Shown here: piece after piece, positions 52,268 through 62,188 of the stretch | How the letters are laid out: every line of letters starts with the position of its first letter | Position numbering within the stretch: position 1 is the first letter of the stretch | The notes under the pieces: generated by a model | Databases searched by the model: none | What the model was told of the DNA's origin: nothing | What the model saw: only the letters and a program-made list of their open reading frames with translations | NCBI GenBank assembly: GCA_903922605.1 | Contig: CAIXUG010000003.1 | Coordinates: forward strand, 62,001-126,000 | Reading direction: 5' to 3' | DNA from: an uncultured Verrucomicrobiota bacterium | Lineage (GTDB): Bacteria; Verrucomicrobiota; Verrucomicrobiia; Limisphaerales; UBA9464 | Length of the DNA: 64,000 nucleotides | Program-made: the position numbers and the translations under genes

Positions 52268-55200
52268 ATGCCGAACCTTTCCGCCTCCACCGCTCCCTCC
52301 GGTCGCCGTGAGTTCAAGAAGCTCATGGCGGCGAACCGTTCCGAGATCGCCGTCCGCATTTTCCGCGCGGGCACCGAACTGGGGCTCCGCACCGTCGCGA
52401 TCTATGCGCAGGAGGACCGCTTCTGCCTGCACCGGTTCAAGGCCGACGAATCCTACCTCATCGGTCAGGGCAAGGGCCCGGTCGCCGCGTACCTCGACAT
52501 CGATTCCATCGTCGCCACCGCGAAGGAGAAGGGTGTCGATGCCATTCATCCCGGCTACGGCTTCCTGAGCGAGAACCCCGCTTTCGCCCGCGCATGCATC
52601 AAGGCCGGCATCACCTTCATCGGGCCGCGCCCCGAGCTGCTGGAGATGATGGGCGACAAGACGGCCGCGCGGGCGCTCGCCCAGCGCATCAATGTGCCCG
52701 TGCTGCCCGGCACGGAGGAACCCATCTCTGACCGCAAGGAGGCGCTCAAGACGGCCAAGCAGATCGGCTTCCCGCTGATCATCAAGGCGGCCTTCGGCGG
52801 CGGCGGACGCGGCATGCGCGTCGTCAAGCAGGAGGCGGATCTTGCCGGCCTCCTCGACGAGGCGCAGGGCGAGGCGGCCCGGGCCTTTGGCAATGGGGCG
52901 GTCTTCCTCGAGAAATACATCCCGCGCGCTAAACACATCGAGGTGCAGATCCTCGGCGACAAGCACGGCAACGTCATCCACCTCTACGAGCGCGACTGCT
53001 CGGTGCAGCGCCGCCATCAGAAAGTCATCGAGGTCGCGCCGTCCTTCGGCCTGCCGGAACACGTCATCAGGGAGCTGTGCGACGCCGCCGCACGCATGGC
53101 CCGCGAGGTGAAGTACGACAACGCCGGCACAATCGAGTTCCTCTACGACCTCGAGAAGCACGAGTGGTTCTTCATCGAGATGAACCCGCGCATCCAGGTC
53201 GAGCACACGGTCACGGAAGTGATCACCGGGCTGGATCTTGTACGCGCCCAGATCCTCATCGCACAGGGGCACGCGCTGCATTCCAAGGAGGTGGGCATGC
53301 CGGTGCAGAACCAGGTTCAGCGCAACGGCTACGCCATCCAATCGCGCGTCACCACCGAGGACCCGGAGAACAAGTTCATGCCGGACTACGGCAAGATCCT
53401 CGCCTACCGCTCGCCCGGCGGCTTCGGCATCCGGCTCGATGGCGCGATGGGTTACACCGGCGCGGTCATCACGCCCTTCTACGACTCGATGCTCGTGAAG
53501 GTCATCGCCTCGGGCCAGACCTACCAGATCGCGATGGACCGCATGTCGCGGGCGCTCTCGGAGTTCCGCATCCGCGGCCTGAAGACGAACATCCCCTTCG
53601 TCGAGAACGTCATCCGCCACGAGCAGTTCCGCAGCGGCCAGGCCACGACCACCCTGATCGACACCTCGCCGGAGCTCTTCACCTTCAAGACCCGCCGTGA
53701 CCGCGCCACCAAGCTGCTGAACTTCCTCGGCAACGTGATCGTGAACGGCAACCCGCACGCCAAGGGCTACAGGCCGGCGAAGGTGGTCGATGCGCCGGTG
53801 CCGCCGAAAGCTTCCGCCATCCGGCCAGGAGGCCATCCGGAACCGGTGCCGAAGGGCACACGCGACCTGCTGCTGGAACTGGGGCCGAAGAAATTCGCCG
53901 AATGGACGCTCCGCCAAAAGCGCCTGTTGGTCACCGACACTACTTTCCGTGATGCCCATCAGTCGCTCATGGCCACGCGCGTCCGCAGCTACGACATGCT
54001 GGCCTGCGCCGATGCCGTGGCGCACCGCCTCGGAGACGCGAAGACCGGCCTGTTCTCGCTGGAGATGTGGGGCGGCGCGACGTTTGACACGACGATGCGC
54101 TTCCTCAACGAGGACCCATGGGAGCGTCTCCGCCAGTTGCGCGCCAAGATCCCGAACATCTGCTTCCAGATGCTCTTCCGCGGCAGCAACGCGGTCGGCT
54201 ACTCGAACTATCCCGATAACGTCGTCGCCGGCTTCGTGAAGCACGCCGCCGAGTCAGGCATGGATATCTTCCGTATCTTCGACTCGCTGAATTACCTGCC
54301 GAATCTGCGCGTGGCGATGAACGCCGTGCAGGACACGCATGCGATCTGCGAAGCGGCCATCTGCTACACCGGCGACATCCTCGACGAGAAGCGCGACAAG
54401 TTCTCGCTGAAGTACTACGTGAAGCTCGCCCAGGAATTGGAAAAAATGGGCGCGCACACGCTCGCGATCAAGGACATGGCCGGCCTGTGCCGCCCCTTGG
54501 CCGCGAAGAAGCTCGTGAAGACGCTGCGCGAGGAGATCGGTCTGCCGATCCACTTCCACACGCACGACACCTCGGGCGTGCAGGCCGCGTCAATCCTCCA
54601 GGCCAGTGAGGCGGGCGTGAACATCGTCGATCTCGCCATGGCCAGCATGTCCGGCAGCACCTCGCAGCCGAACCTGAATTCGGTGGCCGAGGCGCTCCGG
54701 CATTCGTCCCGCGACACGAAGCTGGACACGGAGACGCTTCAGGAATTCTCCGACTACTGGGAGAAGGTCCGCGAGGTCTATGCGCCGTTCGACACCGCGC
54801 CGAAGACCGGCAGTGCCGAGGTCTATCTGCACGAGATGCCCGGCGGCCAGTACACCAACCTGAAGGAGCAGGCCGCCAGCATGGGCGTCTCTCACCGATG
54901 GCCCGAGATCGCGCGCACCTACGCCGAGGTCAACCAGCTCTTCGGTGACATCGTGAAGGTGACGCCCTCGAGCAAGGTCGTCGGCGACATGGCGCTCTTC
55001 CTCTTCAGCAAGGGCATCAAGACGGCCGACGTCGGCAACCTGGAGCCCGGCGCGACCCCGTTCCCCGACAGCGTGAAGGACATGCTCAGCGGCGGTCTCG
55101 GCTGGCCGGAAGGCGGCTGGCCCGTGGATGTGCAGAAAGTCGTGCTCGGCGAGAAACGCGCGGCCGAGGCGCGAAAGAATTTCGAGAAGGGCGTCGTGCC

Positions 55201-55807
55201 CGGCGCGGTCGCCACGCCGGCGAACTTCGACAAGCTGCGGAAGGAGCTTTCGGAAAAGCTCAAGCGTGAGGCGACCGACGACGAGCTGTGGAGCTACCTG
55301 ATGTACCCGCAGGTGTTCCTTGACTACGCCAAGCATGAGCGCGAGTTCAGCGACGTGAGCGTGCTGCCAACGCACGCCTTTTTCTACGGCCTGCGCCGGG
55401 GGGAGGAGATCAGCGTCGAGATCGAACCGGGCAAGACCCTGGTCATCCGTCTCATTACGGTGGGCGAGCCGGATAAGGACGGCCGCCGCACCGTGGCCTA
55501 TGAGCTGAACGGCATGACGCGCGAGGCCTACATCACCGACAAGAAAGTGTCGCCGCAGACCAAGACCCGGCCCAAGGCCGATCTCGCCGACGCCCTGCAG
55601 ATTGGTGCGCCGATCCCGGGTCTCGTGAGCAGCATCGCCGTGACCGTCGGCCAGAAGATCGCCAAGGGCGACAAGCTCCTGATGATGGAGGCGATGAAGA
55701 TGCAGACCACTGTCACGGCCCCGGTGGATGGGGTCGTGGCGGAGATCTTCGCGCAAGTCGGCGAGACGGTGGAGAGCAAGGACCTGCTGATGAAATTGCG
55801 GGCGTAA
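52268..55807 (+). CDS. pyc: Pyruvate carboxylase
   Basis: A 1179-residue single-chain enzyme that makes oxaloacetate from pyruvate, bicarbonate and ATP, an anaplerotic reaction. Domains in order: biotin carboxylase (residues 15-480, with IHPGYGFLSENPAFARAC and the ATP-grasp KAAFGGGGRGMR), carboxyltransferase (about 550-850, LVTDTTFRDAHQSLMATR, with KDMAGL metal site), PC-type allosteric/central domain, and C-terminal biotinyl domain with the biotin lysine in MMEAMKMQT (near residue 1144). Start at ATG 52268; an upstream TTG adds a short leader. It is a stand-alone gene. Confidence 0.97.
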   Translation: MPNLSASTAPSGRREFKKLMAANRSEIAVRIFRAGTELGLRTVAIYAQEDRFCLHRFKADESYLIGQGKGPVAAYLDIDSIVATAKEKGVDAIHPGYGFLSENPAFARACIKAGITFIGPRPELLEMMGDKTAARALAQRINVPVLPGTEEPISDRKEALKTAKQIGFPLIIKAAFGGGGRGMRVVKQEADLAGLLDEAQGEAARAFGNGAVFLEKYIPRAKHIEVQILGDKHGNVIHLYERDCSVQRRHQKVIEVAPSFGLPEHVIRELCDAAARMAREVKYDNAGTIEFLYDLEKHEWFFIEMNPRIQVEHTVTEVITGLDLVRAQILIAQGHALHSKEVGMPVQNQVQRNGYAIQSRVTTEDPENKFMPDYGKILAYRSPGGFGIRLDGAMGYTGAVITPFYDSMLVKVIASGQTYQIAMDRMSRALSEFRIRGLKTNIPFVENVIRHEQFRSGQATTTLIDTSPELFTFKTRRDRATKLLNFLGNVIVNGNPHAKGYRPAKVVDAPVPPKASAIRPGGHPEPVPKGTRDLLLELGPKKFAEWTLRQKRLLVTDTTFRDAHQSLMATRVRSYDMLACADAVAHRLGDAKTGLFSLEMWGGATFDTTMRFLNEDPWERLRQLRAKIPNICFQMLFRGSNAVGYSNYPDNVVAGFVKHAAESGMDIFRIFDSLNYLPNLRVAMNAVQDTHAICEAAICYTGDILDEKRDKFSLKYYVKLAQELEKMGAHTLAIKDMAGLCRPLAAKKLVKTLREEIGLPIHFHTHDTSGVQAASILQASEAGVNIVDLAMASMSGSTSQPNLNSVAEALRHSSRDTKLDTETLQEFSDYWEKVREVYAPFDTAPKTGSAEVYLHEMPGGQYTNLKEQAASMGVSHRWPEIARTYAEVNQLFGDIVKVTPSSKVVGDMALFLFSKGIKTADVGNLEPGATPFPDSVKDMLSGGLGWPEGGWPVDVQKVVLGEKRAAEARKNFEKGVVPGAVATPANFDKLRKELSEKLKREATDDELWSYLMYPQVFLDYAKHEREFSDVSVLPTHAFFYGLRRGEEISVEIEPGKTLVIRLITVGEPDKDGRRTVAYELNGMTREAYITDKKVSPQTKTRPKADLADALQIGAPIPGLVSSIAVTVGQKIAKGDKLLMMEAMKMQTTVTAPVDGVVAEIFAQVGETVESKDLLMKLRA

Positions 55808-55858
55808 GTGCCGGCCGGCAATCCATGGCCCGATCGCCTTTCGGGGTGCGGGAACTAT

Positions 55859-56154
55859 CCCGAGGCGCTGGTGGGGCAACGCTGCCGCGTTGCCCATTAT
55901 TTCCGCCCCGACCAGCGTCAGCGCCGTCGGGGCGGCCCCTGGCACGGGGGCTCCGGGTCACGGGGACGGAGGAGAAATAGCAAAGGTGCCGCGGTGCGAA
56001 GGAATCGCACGACCACGCCCTGAGGCCGGAGCCGTGACGTCCTCGCAGAACAGGTGAGCCTTTTGGCCTTGGCTGGCCGGCCGCCGGCATCGCTGCGCTC
56101 GCGAGACGGCGAAATCAGGGTAAAACAGCAGTTTTACCCCACCAGCGCCTCGGG
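55859..56154. repeat. Palindrome-rich intergenic region with an 18-bp inverted repeat
   Basis: A perfect 18-bp inverted repeat, CCCGAGGCGCTGGTGGGG at 55859-55876 and its complement at 56137-56154, bounds about 260 bp. Next to the left arm is a GGGGCAACG/CGTTGCCC hairpin, and next to the right arm GGGTAAAAC/GTTTTACCC. No credible gene is inside. The region follows pyc. It may be a miniature mobile element or a structured RNA. Confidence 0.7.
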
Positions 56155-56206
56155 TGAGCCCTCGCCCCGCAAACGGTGATCAAACCATCGGCAGCGGGAA
56201 CGGCTC

Positions 56207-56296
56207 GCCCGTCCTCTGACTGTCCTTACCGAAGTCTGGTGCGTCAGTGCTTTCTTGGCATGAATGCGCTGGAAGCGAAGAGATCAGAGGACGGGC
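56207..56296. repeat. 13-bp inverted repeat
   Basis: GCCCGTCCTCTGA at 56207-56219 and TCAGAGGACGGGC at 56284-56296, a perfect 13-bp inverted pair with 64 nt between. It lies in the same 530-bp gene-free stretch, between the 18-bp repeat and the end of thrC. Confidence 0.65.
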
Positions 56297-56340
56297 CAGC
56301 GGCATCGTCCTACTTGATGGCTAGAATTTACATCGCCCGA

Positions 56341-57414
56341 TCAGAGCCCGATCGCTTCGAGCACCGCGTTCTTCTCCGCGACCACCGTCTGCGGCGTCAC
56401 CCCGGAAACCTTGATCGCGGTGTCGGGGTCTTTCAGGCCGTGGCCGGTGATGGTCACGGTGATCAGGCTGCCGGCGGGAATCCGGCCGGCGGCAATGCAT
56501 TTCATCAGTCCGGCGAGCGGGGCGACGCTGGCGGGTTCCGCCATCACGCCCTCGGTCTGCGCGAGCAGCTTGTAGGCGTGGAGGATTTCATCGTCCGTCA
56601 CGCTTTCAATCGCGCCTTCCGATTCGGCGACGGCTTCCGTGGCACCCTGCCAGCTGGCGGGGTTGCCGATCCGGATCGCCGTGGCCACGGTTTCGGGATG
56701 TTCGACCGGGTGGCCGAGCACGATCGGGGCGGCGCCGGCGGCCTGCCAGCCCATCATTTTGGGCAGCGTGTCGGACAGTCCGGCGGCGTGGTATTCTTTG
56801 AAACCGCGCCAGTAGGCGGTGATGTTGCCGGCGTTGCCGACCGGCAGGAAATGGAAGTCCGGCGCGTCCCCCAGCGTATCGCAGATTTCGAAGGCCGCCG
56901 TCTTCTGGCCCTCGATGCGCACGGGATTGATGCTGTTTACCACCTCGACCAGGCCGGTTTCGCCCAGCTCGCGGATGATCCGCAGCGCCTCGTCAAAGTT
57001 ACCCTCGATGGAGATGGTGGTCGCACCGTGCATGAGCGCCTGGGCGAGCTTGCCAAAGGCGATCTTGCCCTTGGGCAGCAGCACCGCACAGCGCAGGCCC
57101 GCGCGCGCGGCGTAGGCGGCCGCACTGGCGCTGGTGTTGCCGGTGCTCGCGCACACGACCACCTTGGCCCCGCGTTCCTTGGCCTTCGTCACGGCGAGCG
57201 TCATGCCTCGGTCCTTGAAGGAGCAGGTCGGGTTCAGAGCCTCGTACTTCAGGAAAAGGTCGAACTTCCCGCCGATCGCATCGACAAAGCGGGGCACGGG
57301 AATCAGCGGCGTGTTTCCCTCCAGCAGGGTCACAACCGGCGTCGCTTCGGTGACGGGCAAAAACTGGGCGTAGCGTCGGATGACGCCAGGCCATGGCTGT
57401 GCGGACGAACTCAT
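56341..57414 (-). CDS. thrC: Threonine synthase
   Basis: Converts O-phosphohomoserine to threonine with pyridoxal phosphate. Length of 357 residues matches the short, bacterial/archaeal class. The PLP lysine is K67 in [11 protein letters not shown], with [18 protein letters not shown] as phosphate-binding loop and [15 protein letters not shown] in the C-terminal half. The gene is alone on its strand here; homoserine dehydrogenase is 1.8 kb away. Confidence 0.96.
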   Translation of the reverse strand: MSSSAQPWPGVIRRYAQFLPVTEATPVVTLLEGNTPLIPVPRFVDAIGGKFDLFLKYEALNPTCSFKDRGMTLAVTKAKERGAKVVVCASTGNTSASAAAYAARAGLRCAVLLPKGKIAFGKLAQALMHGATTISIEGNFDEALRIIRELGETGLVEVVNSINPVRIEGQKTAAFEICDTLGDAPDFHFLPVGNAGNITAYWRGFKEYHAAGLSDTLPKMMGWQAAGAAPIVLGHPVEHPETVATAIRIGNPASWQGATEAVAESEGAIESVTDDEILHAYKLLAQTEGVMAEPASVAPLAGLMKCIAAGRIPAGSLITVTITGHGLKDPDTAIKVSGVTPQTVVAEKNAVLEAIGL

Positions 57415-57756
57415 GCGTTAATACCCTCGTTGCCGGAATCCCGGCGAATCGGGGGTGAGGTAGAATGAAAAACGGCGGCCCCGCACACAAGCGGCAAGTC
57501 AGTTCGATCTGGGGAGGGAGCAGTTCCACCCGCGCCCACTATTCCTCTCCGCCGGACGCATTGAAAATCTGACCCGTGAAGCGCCCCACGGCATAATCCA
57601 TGCATGCTTGGCGCGAAGGAATTTACGGTGCCGGTGGAACCGCGCCCTCCCGGTTCTCGTGGTATGACCATCGGGTTGCTTGAAATCCATCGGCTGGCTT
57701 CCGCTTGCAGACTTTCCCGCGCTTCCTCCTTAATCCCCGGACAGCAGCATCTCACT
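57415..57756. other. Gene-free divergent region, no recognised element
   Basis: About 340 bp between the starts of thrC and the isomerase-like gene. No convincing open frame, repeat or hairpin was found. A CATAAT hexamer at 57592-57597 lacks a correctly spaced -35 box. Presumably it holds both promoters. Confidence 0.5.
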
Positions 57757-58581
57757 ATGAACACACTTCTTCGTCGTCTTACGGGCCTGGCCTCCGTGCT
57801 GGTCCTTTTCACCGCGGTACAGGCGGCCGATCTCAGCGACCAGCTGGCGATCCAGACTTGGACCCTGCGCAACCTCAGCTTCGACCAGGTCATCGACTTC
57901 GCCAAGAAGCACGGGATCAAGGAACTCCAGCTCATCCCCAACCACATCGACTATAAGAAGGAGTCCGTGCAGGACATGGCGGCCAAGAAAGCCAAGCTCG
58001 AATCGAACGGGCTCCACGCCTACACCTACGGTGTGGCCGGCACCTCGCTCGACAAGGAGGAGAACCGCAAGCTGTTCGAGTTCGCCAAGTTCATGGGCAT
58101 GAAGCTCCTCATCGTGGAGCCCGGTGATTTCAAGATCTGGGACAACCTCGAGGAACTGGCCAAGGAGTACGACATCAAGGTCGCCGTGCATAACCACGGC
58201 ATCAAGTCCACCTACGGCAACCCGGCCACCGTGCGGAACATCCTGCTCCATCGCGACGCCCATCTCGGCGTGTGCATGGATATCGGTTGGGTCACTTCCG
58301 CCAACTTCGACGCGGCGAAGGTGTACAAAGAATACAACGGCCGCGTGTTCGACCTCCACCTCAAGGACAAGCGCATCGAGAAGGTGAAGGAGGGTGACGA
58401 CGTCTCCATGGACACGCACATCGGCGAGGGCCAGGCCAATCTCAAGGGCCTGTTCAAAGTGCTCAAGGAAACCGGCTACACCGGCATGCTCGCCATCGAG
58501 ACCGACAGCCCCGACTTCGCCAAGGCGCCGGATGCGTTCGTCGACAAGGCCAAGCAGTTCGTGAGCGAGAACGGGAAGTGA
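57757..58581 (+). CDS. Secreted sugar phosphate isomerase/epimerase-like protein
   Basis: A 274-residue TIM-barrel protein of the xylose isomerase-like family, with a signal peptide (MNTLLRRLTGLASVLVLFTA) not usual in cytosolic isomerases. Family features: QTWTLRNLSFDQVIDFAKKH near the start, VAVHNHGIKST, VCMDIGWVTSAN and LHLKDK as metal-binding strand ends, and IETDSPDFAKAP near the end. Exported members of the family are common in PVC bacteria. The substrate is unknown. Confidence 0.88.
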   Translation: MNTLLRRLTGLASVLVLFTAVQAADLSDQLAIQTWTLRNLSFDQVIDFAKKHGIKELQLIPNHIDYKKESVQDMAAKKAKLESNGLHAYTYGVAGTSLDKEENRKLFEFAKFMGMKLLIVEPGDFKIWDNLEELAKEYDIKVAVHNHGIKSTYGNPATVRNILLHRDAHLGVCMDIGWVTSANFDAAKVYKEYNGRVFDLHLKDKRIEKVKEGDDVSMDTHIGEGQANLKGLFKVLKETGYTGMLAIETDSPDFAKAPDAFVDKAKQFVSENGK

Positions 58582-58612
58582 CCCGCTCTGTAGGCGAAGT
58601 CCATGGATACAG

Positions 58613-58643
58613 AAACGGCGCGACGAGTGGTCGCGCCGTTTTC
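58613..58643. terminator. Bidirectional terminator, isomerase-like gene and toxin gene
   Basis: Stem AACGGCGCGAC/GTCGCGCCGTT with a 5-nt loop and T-rich ends on both strands (TTTTC on plus), between convergent genes and abutting the toxin stop codon at 58645. Confidence 0.8.
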
Positions 58644-58644
58644 G

Positions 58645-58962
58645 TCAAAGGCTCAGCCAATTCCGCAGTTGTTGATCAACCACAGCCCGGTCACGGGCTG
58701 TGAGCTTGCCTAGGCGCTGACGGACGAGACGGTCATCGATCGTCGCGAGCTGGGCCTTCACACCGCTTGGCACATTGAGGCCGGATGCCTGCCAGTCAGA
58801 CAGAGGGAGATCCCAGTCGGCGGTTTGGGAAGTGATCGGGATGACGAACAAATCTCCCGGAAACGAACCGTGGCCGATGACAATGGCGGGCCTGACTTTG
58901 CTGCTGTTCAAGTCCGTGAACGGGATCGGCAGCAGGACCACGTCATCCCTTGAGCAGTTCAT
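58645..58962 (-). CDS. MazF/PemK-type toxin
   Basis: A 105-residue mRNA interferase-like protein. The start DDVVLLPIPFTDLNSSKVRP, then AIVIGHGSF, FVIPITSQ and VKAQLATIDDRL correspond to the MazF/PemK barrel. It overlaps the antitoxin gene by 20 nt. This class cuts mRNA and is neutralised by the cognate antitoxin. Confidence 0.9.
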   Translation of the reverse strand: MNCSRDDVVLLPIPFTDLNSSKVRPAIVIGHGSFPGDLFVIPITSQTADWDLPLSDWQASGLNVPSGVKAQLATIDDRLVRQRLGKLTARDRAVVDQQLRNWLSL

Positions 58963-59158
58963 TGTAGATGTCGTCGGCCGGATTATCCCAAGCCTTCAGG
59001 AGCATGCGTTCTGATTGGGCCAGCCATTCCTGCCGACCAATGTCGTCAGAAAGCTCCGAGGTCACCGTCACCTGTACGCGGGTGTGTTCGGGCAGGACCA
59101 GCGGTGTCAGAGGCTTCAACCAGCCCTGCTCATAAACGGCATCCACCACAGTTGTCAT
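58943..59158 (-). CDS. DUF104-type antitoxin
   Basis: A 71-residue protein of the DUF104/AF2212-like group: VVDAVYEQGWLKPLTPLVLP and EHTRVQVTVT near the start, a pattern seen in antitoxins paired with PIN or MazF toxins. It is upstream of, and overlaps, the MazF-like gene, as usual for the operon. It lies between two metabolic genes with no other mobile signs. Confidence 0.82.
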   Translation of the reverse strand: MTTVVDAVYEQGWLKPLTPLVLPEHTRVQVTVTSELSDDIGRQEWLAQSERMLLKAWDNPADDIYNELLKG

Positions 59159-59247
59159 ACCGGCAGGCTACCGGAAACCCCGCCATGGACAAGGAGTAGG
59201 TTTGGTCAGGGACAGGGCAAACTGGTCGCGTGCAAAACTTGGTGACC

Positions 59248-60576
59248 TCACTCGAACGGCTCCACCCGGATCATCACCGGCGCGTCCTTAACGGCGCTGA
59301 GCTTCGCGATCTGGCCGAGGGCGCGCTTCATCGCGGCATTCGGTGCGTCGTGGATCATCAGGATTACCGGCACGGTCTCGCCGGCGTGACCTTCCGGCTG
59401 GATGATCGAGGAGATGCCAATCTTGGCCTTGGCCAGCACGTTCGCGATGCGGGCGAAGACGCCGGGCTGATCCGCCACGGTCAGGCGCACGTAGTAGCGC
59501 GAGACCACCTCGTCCATCGGCACCACGCAGCCGTCGCCCGAGTGGGCGACGAAGCAGGGCACGCGGTTGTGCGAACCGTGCTTCAGATCAAGCGCGGCGT
59601 CGGCCAGGTCGCTGAGCACCGAACTGGCCGTCGGCTCCGCGCCGGCACCGCGCCCGTAGAAAAGCGTGTCGCCGACCACATCGCCCCGGACGGAGATGGC
59701 GTTAAAGGCGTAGTTGACCGAGGCCAGCACATGGGTATCGGGCACCAAGGCCGGATAGACTGCCACCTGGATGGGCGGGCAGCCTTCCGAACGTTTCGGT
59801 TTCTTGCCCGTGATCTGTTTTACCACGCCGAGAAGCTTGATCGTGTACCCGAGCCGAGCCGCGAACTGGATGTCCAGCTTGCTGATGCTCCGGATACCCT
59901 CGGTGTGAATCTGGCCGGGCTTTACCCAGAAGCCGTGCGCGAGAGAGGCAAGAATGCCCGTCTTGTGGGCCGCGTCGTGGCCGTCCACGTCGAGCGAGGG
60001 CTCGGCCTCGGCGTAACCCAGCCGTTGGGCATCGGCGAGCACGTCCGCGAATTCGGCGCCCTCCAGCTTCATCCGCGTGAGGATGTAATTACAGGTGCCA
60101 TTGACGATGCCGTGCAAGGACGTGACCCGGTTTCCGACGAGCGACTCACGGAGCACCTTGATGACCGGAATGCCCCCGGCGACCGAGGCCTCGTAGTAGA
60201 GGTTCGCGCCGTGCTTCGCCGCGGTGGCGAACAGCTCCGGGCCGTGCGCGGAGAGCAGCGCCTTGTTCGCGGTGACGACCGGCTTGCCGAGCTTCAGAGC
60301 AGCCAGCACGACCTCCTTCGCCGTCGTCGTCCCGCCCATGAGCTCGACCACCACCTGCACCGCCGGATCATTGACCAGGGTGCGCCAGTCGGTGGTGAGG
60401 AGCGCGGCGGGAATGGTGGCGGCGCGGGCCTTCTTGAGATCGCGCACGGCTATGCCGGCCACGCGCACGCCGAGTCCGAGCCGTGAAGCCATGAGCGCGC
60501 CGTTGCGCTGCAGCGCCTGATAGACGCCGCCGCCCACGGTGCCGCCGCCGATGAGGCCGAAGGTGACCTGTTGCAT
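59248..60576 (-). CDS. hom: Homoserine dehydrogenase
   Basis: Reduces aspartate semialdehyde to homoserine, the second step toward threonine and methionine. The 442-residue protein begins with the NAD(P)-binding motif GLIGGGTVGGGVYQAL (residues 6-21). KPVVTANKALLS and GIVNGTCNYILTRM with GYAEAEPSLDVDGHDAAHKT are signature regions. A C-terminal ACT domain (about residues 355-440, YYVRLTVADQPGVFARIANV) indicates feedback inhibition by threonine. Start at 60576 chosen at the ATG before the Rossmann motif. Confidence 0.96.
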   Translation of the reverse strand: MQQVTFGLIGGGTVGGGVYQALQRNGALMASRLGLGVRVAGIAVRDLKKARAATIPAALLTTDWRTLVNDPAVQVVVELMGGTTTAKEVVLAALKLGKPVVTANKALLSAHGPELFATAAKHGANLYYEASVAGGIPVIKVLRESLVGNRVTSLHGIVNGTCNYILTRMKLEGAEFADVLADAQRLGYAEAEPSLDVDGHDAAHKTGILASLAHGFWVKPGQIHTEGIRSISKLDIQFAARLGYTIKLLGVVKQITGKKPKRSEGCPPIQVAVYPALVPDTHVLASVNYAFNAISVRGDVVGDTLFYGRGAGAEPTASSVLSDLADAALDLKHGSHNRVPCFVAHSGDGCVVPMDEVVSRYYVRLTVADQPGVFARIANVLAKAKIGISSIIQPEGHAGETVPVILMIHDAPNAAMKRALGQIAKLSAVKDAPVMIRVEPFE

Positions 60577-60643
60577 ACGAAGGCGCGGAGGGTGGCGGGC
60601 GCACACCTCGCGGACAACGCCATTCTGCAACCGCGACCAATCC

Positions 60644-62041
60644 CTATAGGACGACCAGACGGAAGAATTGCGCCGTGGGCTCCCCCGGCAGCACGGCGAC
60701 CTGTTCATCGCCATCCGTGACGGTGTTGACGGTGACATTGGACCAGGCGGCCTGCTCGCCCACGGCGTCCGAGGATTGGACCAGGCATCCGGTCAGGTCG
60801 TTGGGCCACCGCAGTTCCAGCATTCCATTGGCCCGACGGACATGGAGCGCGGAAGTTGTGGGGGGCCGGATCTGGAACGAGGCAAATCCGCTGGTGATAC
60901 CGGGCAACGTGCCAAGGCCGGGGTTTGGACCCAGGGCTCCGACCTGGCAGGGAAACTCGGCCGAAAGGCCGATCTTTGCCCCTTGGACAACGGCGGTCGC
61001 GTAACTTGGCCCGGCGGCCCGGGGCCAGCACCGGAGCTGCAAGGTGATGGTTTTTCCCGCCCACGCCGCGGGCAGGCCGACCAGCCCGCCATCCACCCAG
61101 CCGGCGCGCGCGCCTTTGCCGAAGGGCATGACGGCGCTGAGCGGCACCAGGTGAACCCCGTCAAGGCGGCCCCAAAGCTGAGCCAGATGGTCGTAATCCA
61201 GCGGCGTGATGCCATCCGTGTCGAAAACCCGGCTGGAAATCGGACCAGCCCCGTAGGTGAAGAAATCGAGGAGGGCTTCCGTTTCGGGGGGCACGGCGGC
61301 CGGTGACACGTCATACACATCGTACACGTTATCCGGAGGAACGTTGGGGACCGTGTCGATGATCAGGATCTGGGTCCAGTCGGAGGCGGGTTTGTGGCCC
61401 ACCCAGAGGCCTTCCCCGACGAGGGGCACCGGGGCCTTCGGGTGCCAGCTGCCGTCGAAGTCATACCGGTCAAAAGTCTGGGTGCCCGGTTGCAGGCGGT
61501 AAATTTCGTCGCCCGCTTTTATCGGAAAGTTCTGCTCGGCGCCGTCCAGCGGCTGCTGGTTGTAGGGGCCCATGGGGGCGGCCAGTGAATCGCCGGCGGG
61601 CAGATGGCACGTGTTGGTTCCGACGAGGACCCGTCCGACGGCGACCAAGGTGGTCGTTTCGGGGGTGAAGACAAAGAATCCCTCACCCGGCATCAGGGTG
61701 AAATCAGGCTGATCCAAGCCAGCGAGGCAGTTGTTCACCTCCCAGCCTTGCGGACCGGGTTTGAGCAGCACGGTTCCATCCATGGCCAGTTTCATCAGCG
61801 GCGAGGTGCCGGCATGGTTGCCCGCCTGGTCATCCAGCGGGTTCCCCAGCAGGTTCCAGCCGGCGGTGACCTCGATATTGGCATAGCCCACCAGGTTCGG
61901 GCTGCCGGCTTTTGCAATGGGGTGGCCGGGTGGATATCCCCAATGAAACTCGTTGCCGTGAGCCCGACTGATCAGGGCTGGCAACGACGAGGTGATGAGA
62001 GTGAGGAGAAGGGTGCGGGAGATCTGAGACGAACAACTCAT
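60644..62041 (-). CDS. Uncharacterised secreted protein with FFRL-type C-terminus
   Basis: A 465-residue protein with a signal peptide (RTLLLTLITSSLPALISRAH). The first 250 residues are beta-rich with GYANIEVTAGWNLLGNPL, seen in many Verrucomicrobiota secreted proteins; an extra region follows with YDVYDVSPAA. The C-terminus (LELRWPNDLTGCLVQSSD, then WSNVTV and FFRLVVL) is like the last 60 residues of the LamG protein at 22717-23673, suggesting a shared terminal module. Function unknown. Confidence 0.75.
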   Translation of the reverse strand: MSCSSQISRTLLLTLITSSLPALISRAHGNEFHWGYPPGHPIAKAGSPNLVGYANIEVTAGWNLLGNPLDDQAGNHAGTSPLMKLAMDGTVLLKPGPQGWEVNNCLAGLDQPDFTLMPGEGFFVFTPETTTLVAVGRVLVGTNTCHLPAGDSLAAPMGPYNQQPLDGAEQNFPIKAGDEIYRLQPGTQTFDRYDFDGSWHPKAPVPLVGEGLWVGHKPASDWTQILIIDTVPNVPPDNVYDVYDVSPAAVPPETEALLDFFTYGAGPISSRVFDTDGITPLDYDHLAQLWGRLDGVHLVPLSAVMPFGKGARAGWVDGGLVGLPAAWAGKTITLQLRCWPRAAGPSYATAVVQGAKIGLSAEFPCQVGALGPNPGLGTLPGITSGFASFQIRPPTTSALHVRRANGMLELRWPNDLTGCLVQSSDAVGEQAAWSNVTVNTVTDGDEQVAVLPGEPTAQFFRLVVL

Positions 62042-62188
62042 GTCATGTTAAGGGGAATTGCGCCAAAAATGCGAAGAGCAGAGGGCGTTCCAATTTCAAA
62101 GGCGCGGAAACCGGTCCGGTCGGGCGCGGCGACGCGGCGTCCTCCGGCATTGCGTGGCCCCGTTGCTGCCCGCTAGCTTCGCCGTCCT

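Noticed and set aside
57411-57947. 178-residue minus-strand frame
   Set aside because: Overlaps the signal-peptide end of the isomerase-like gene on the opposite strand and has no motif; judged a shadow.
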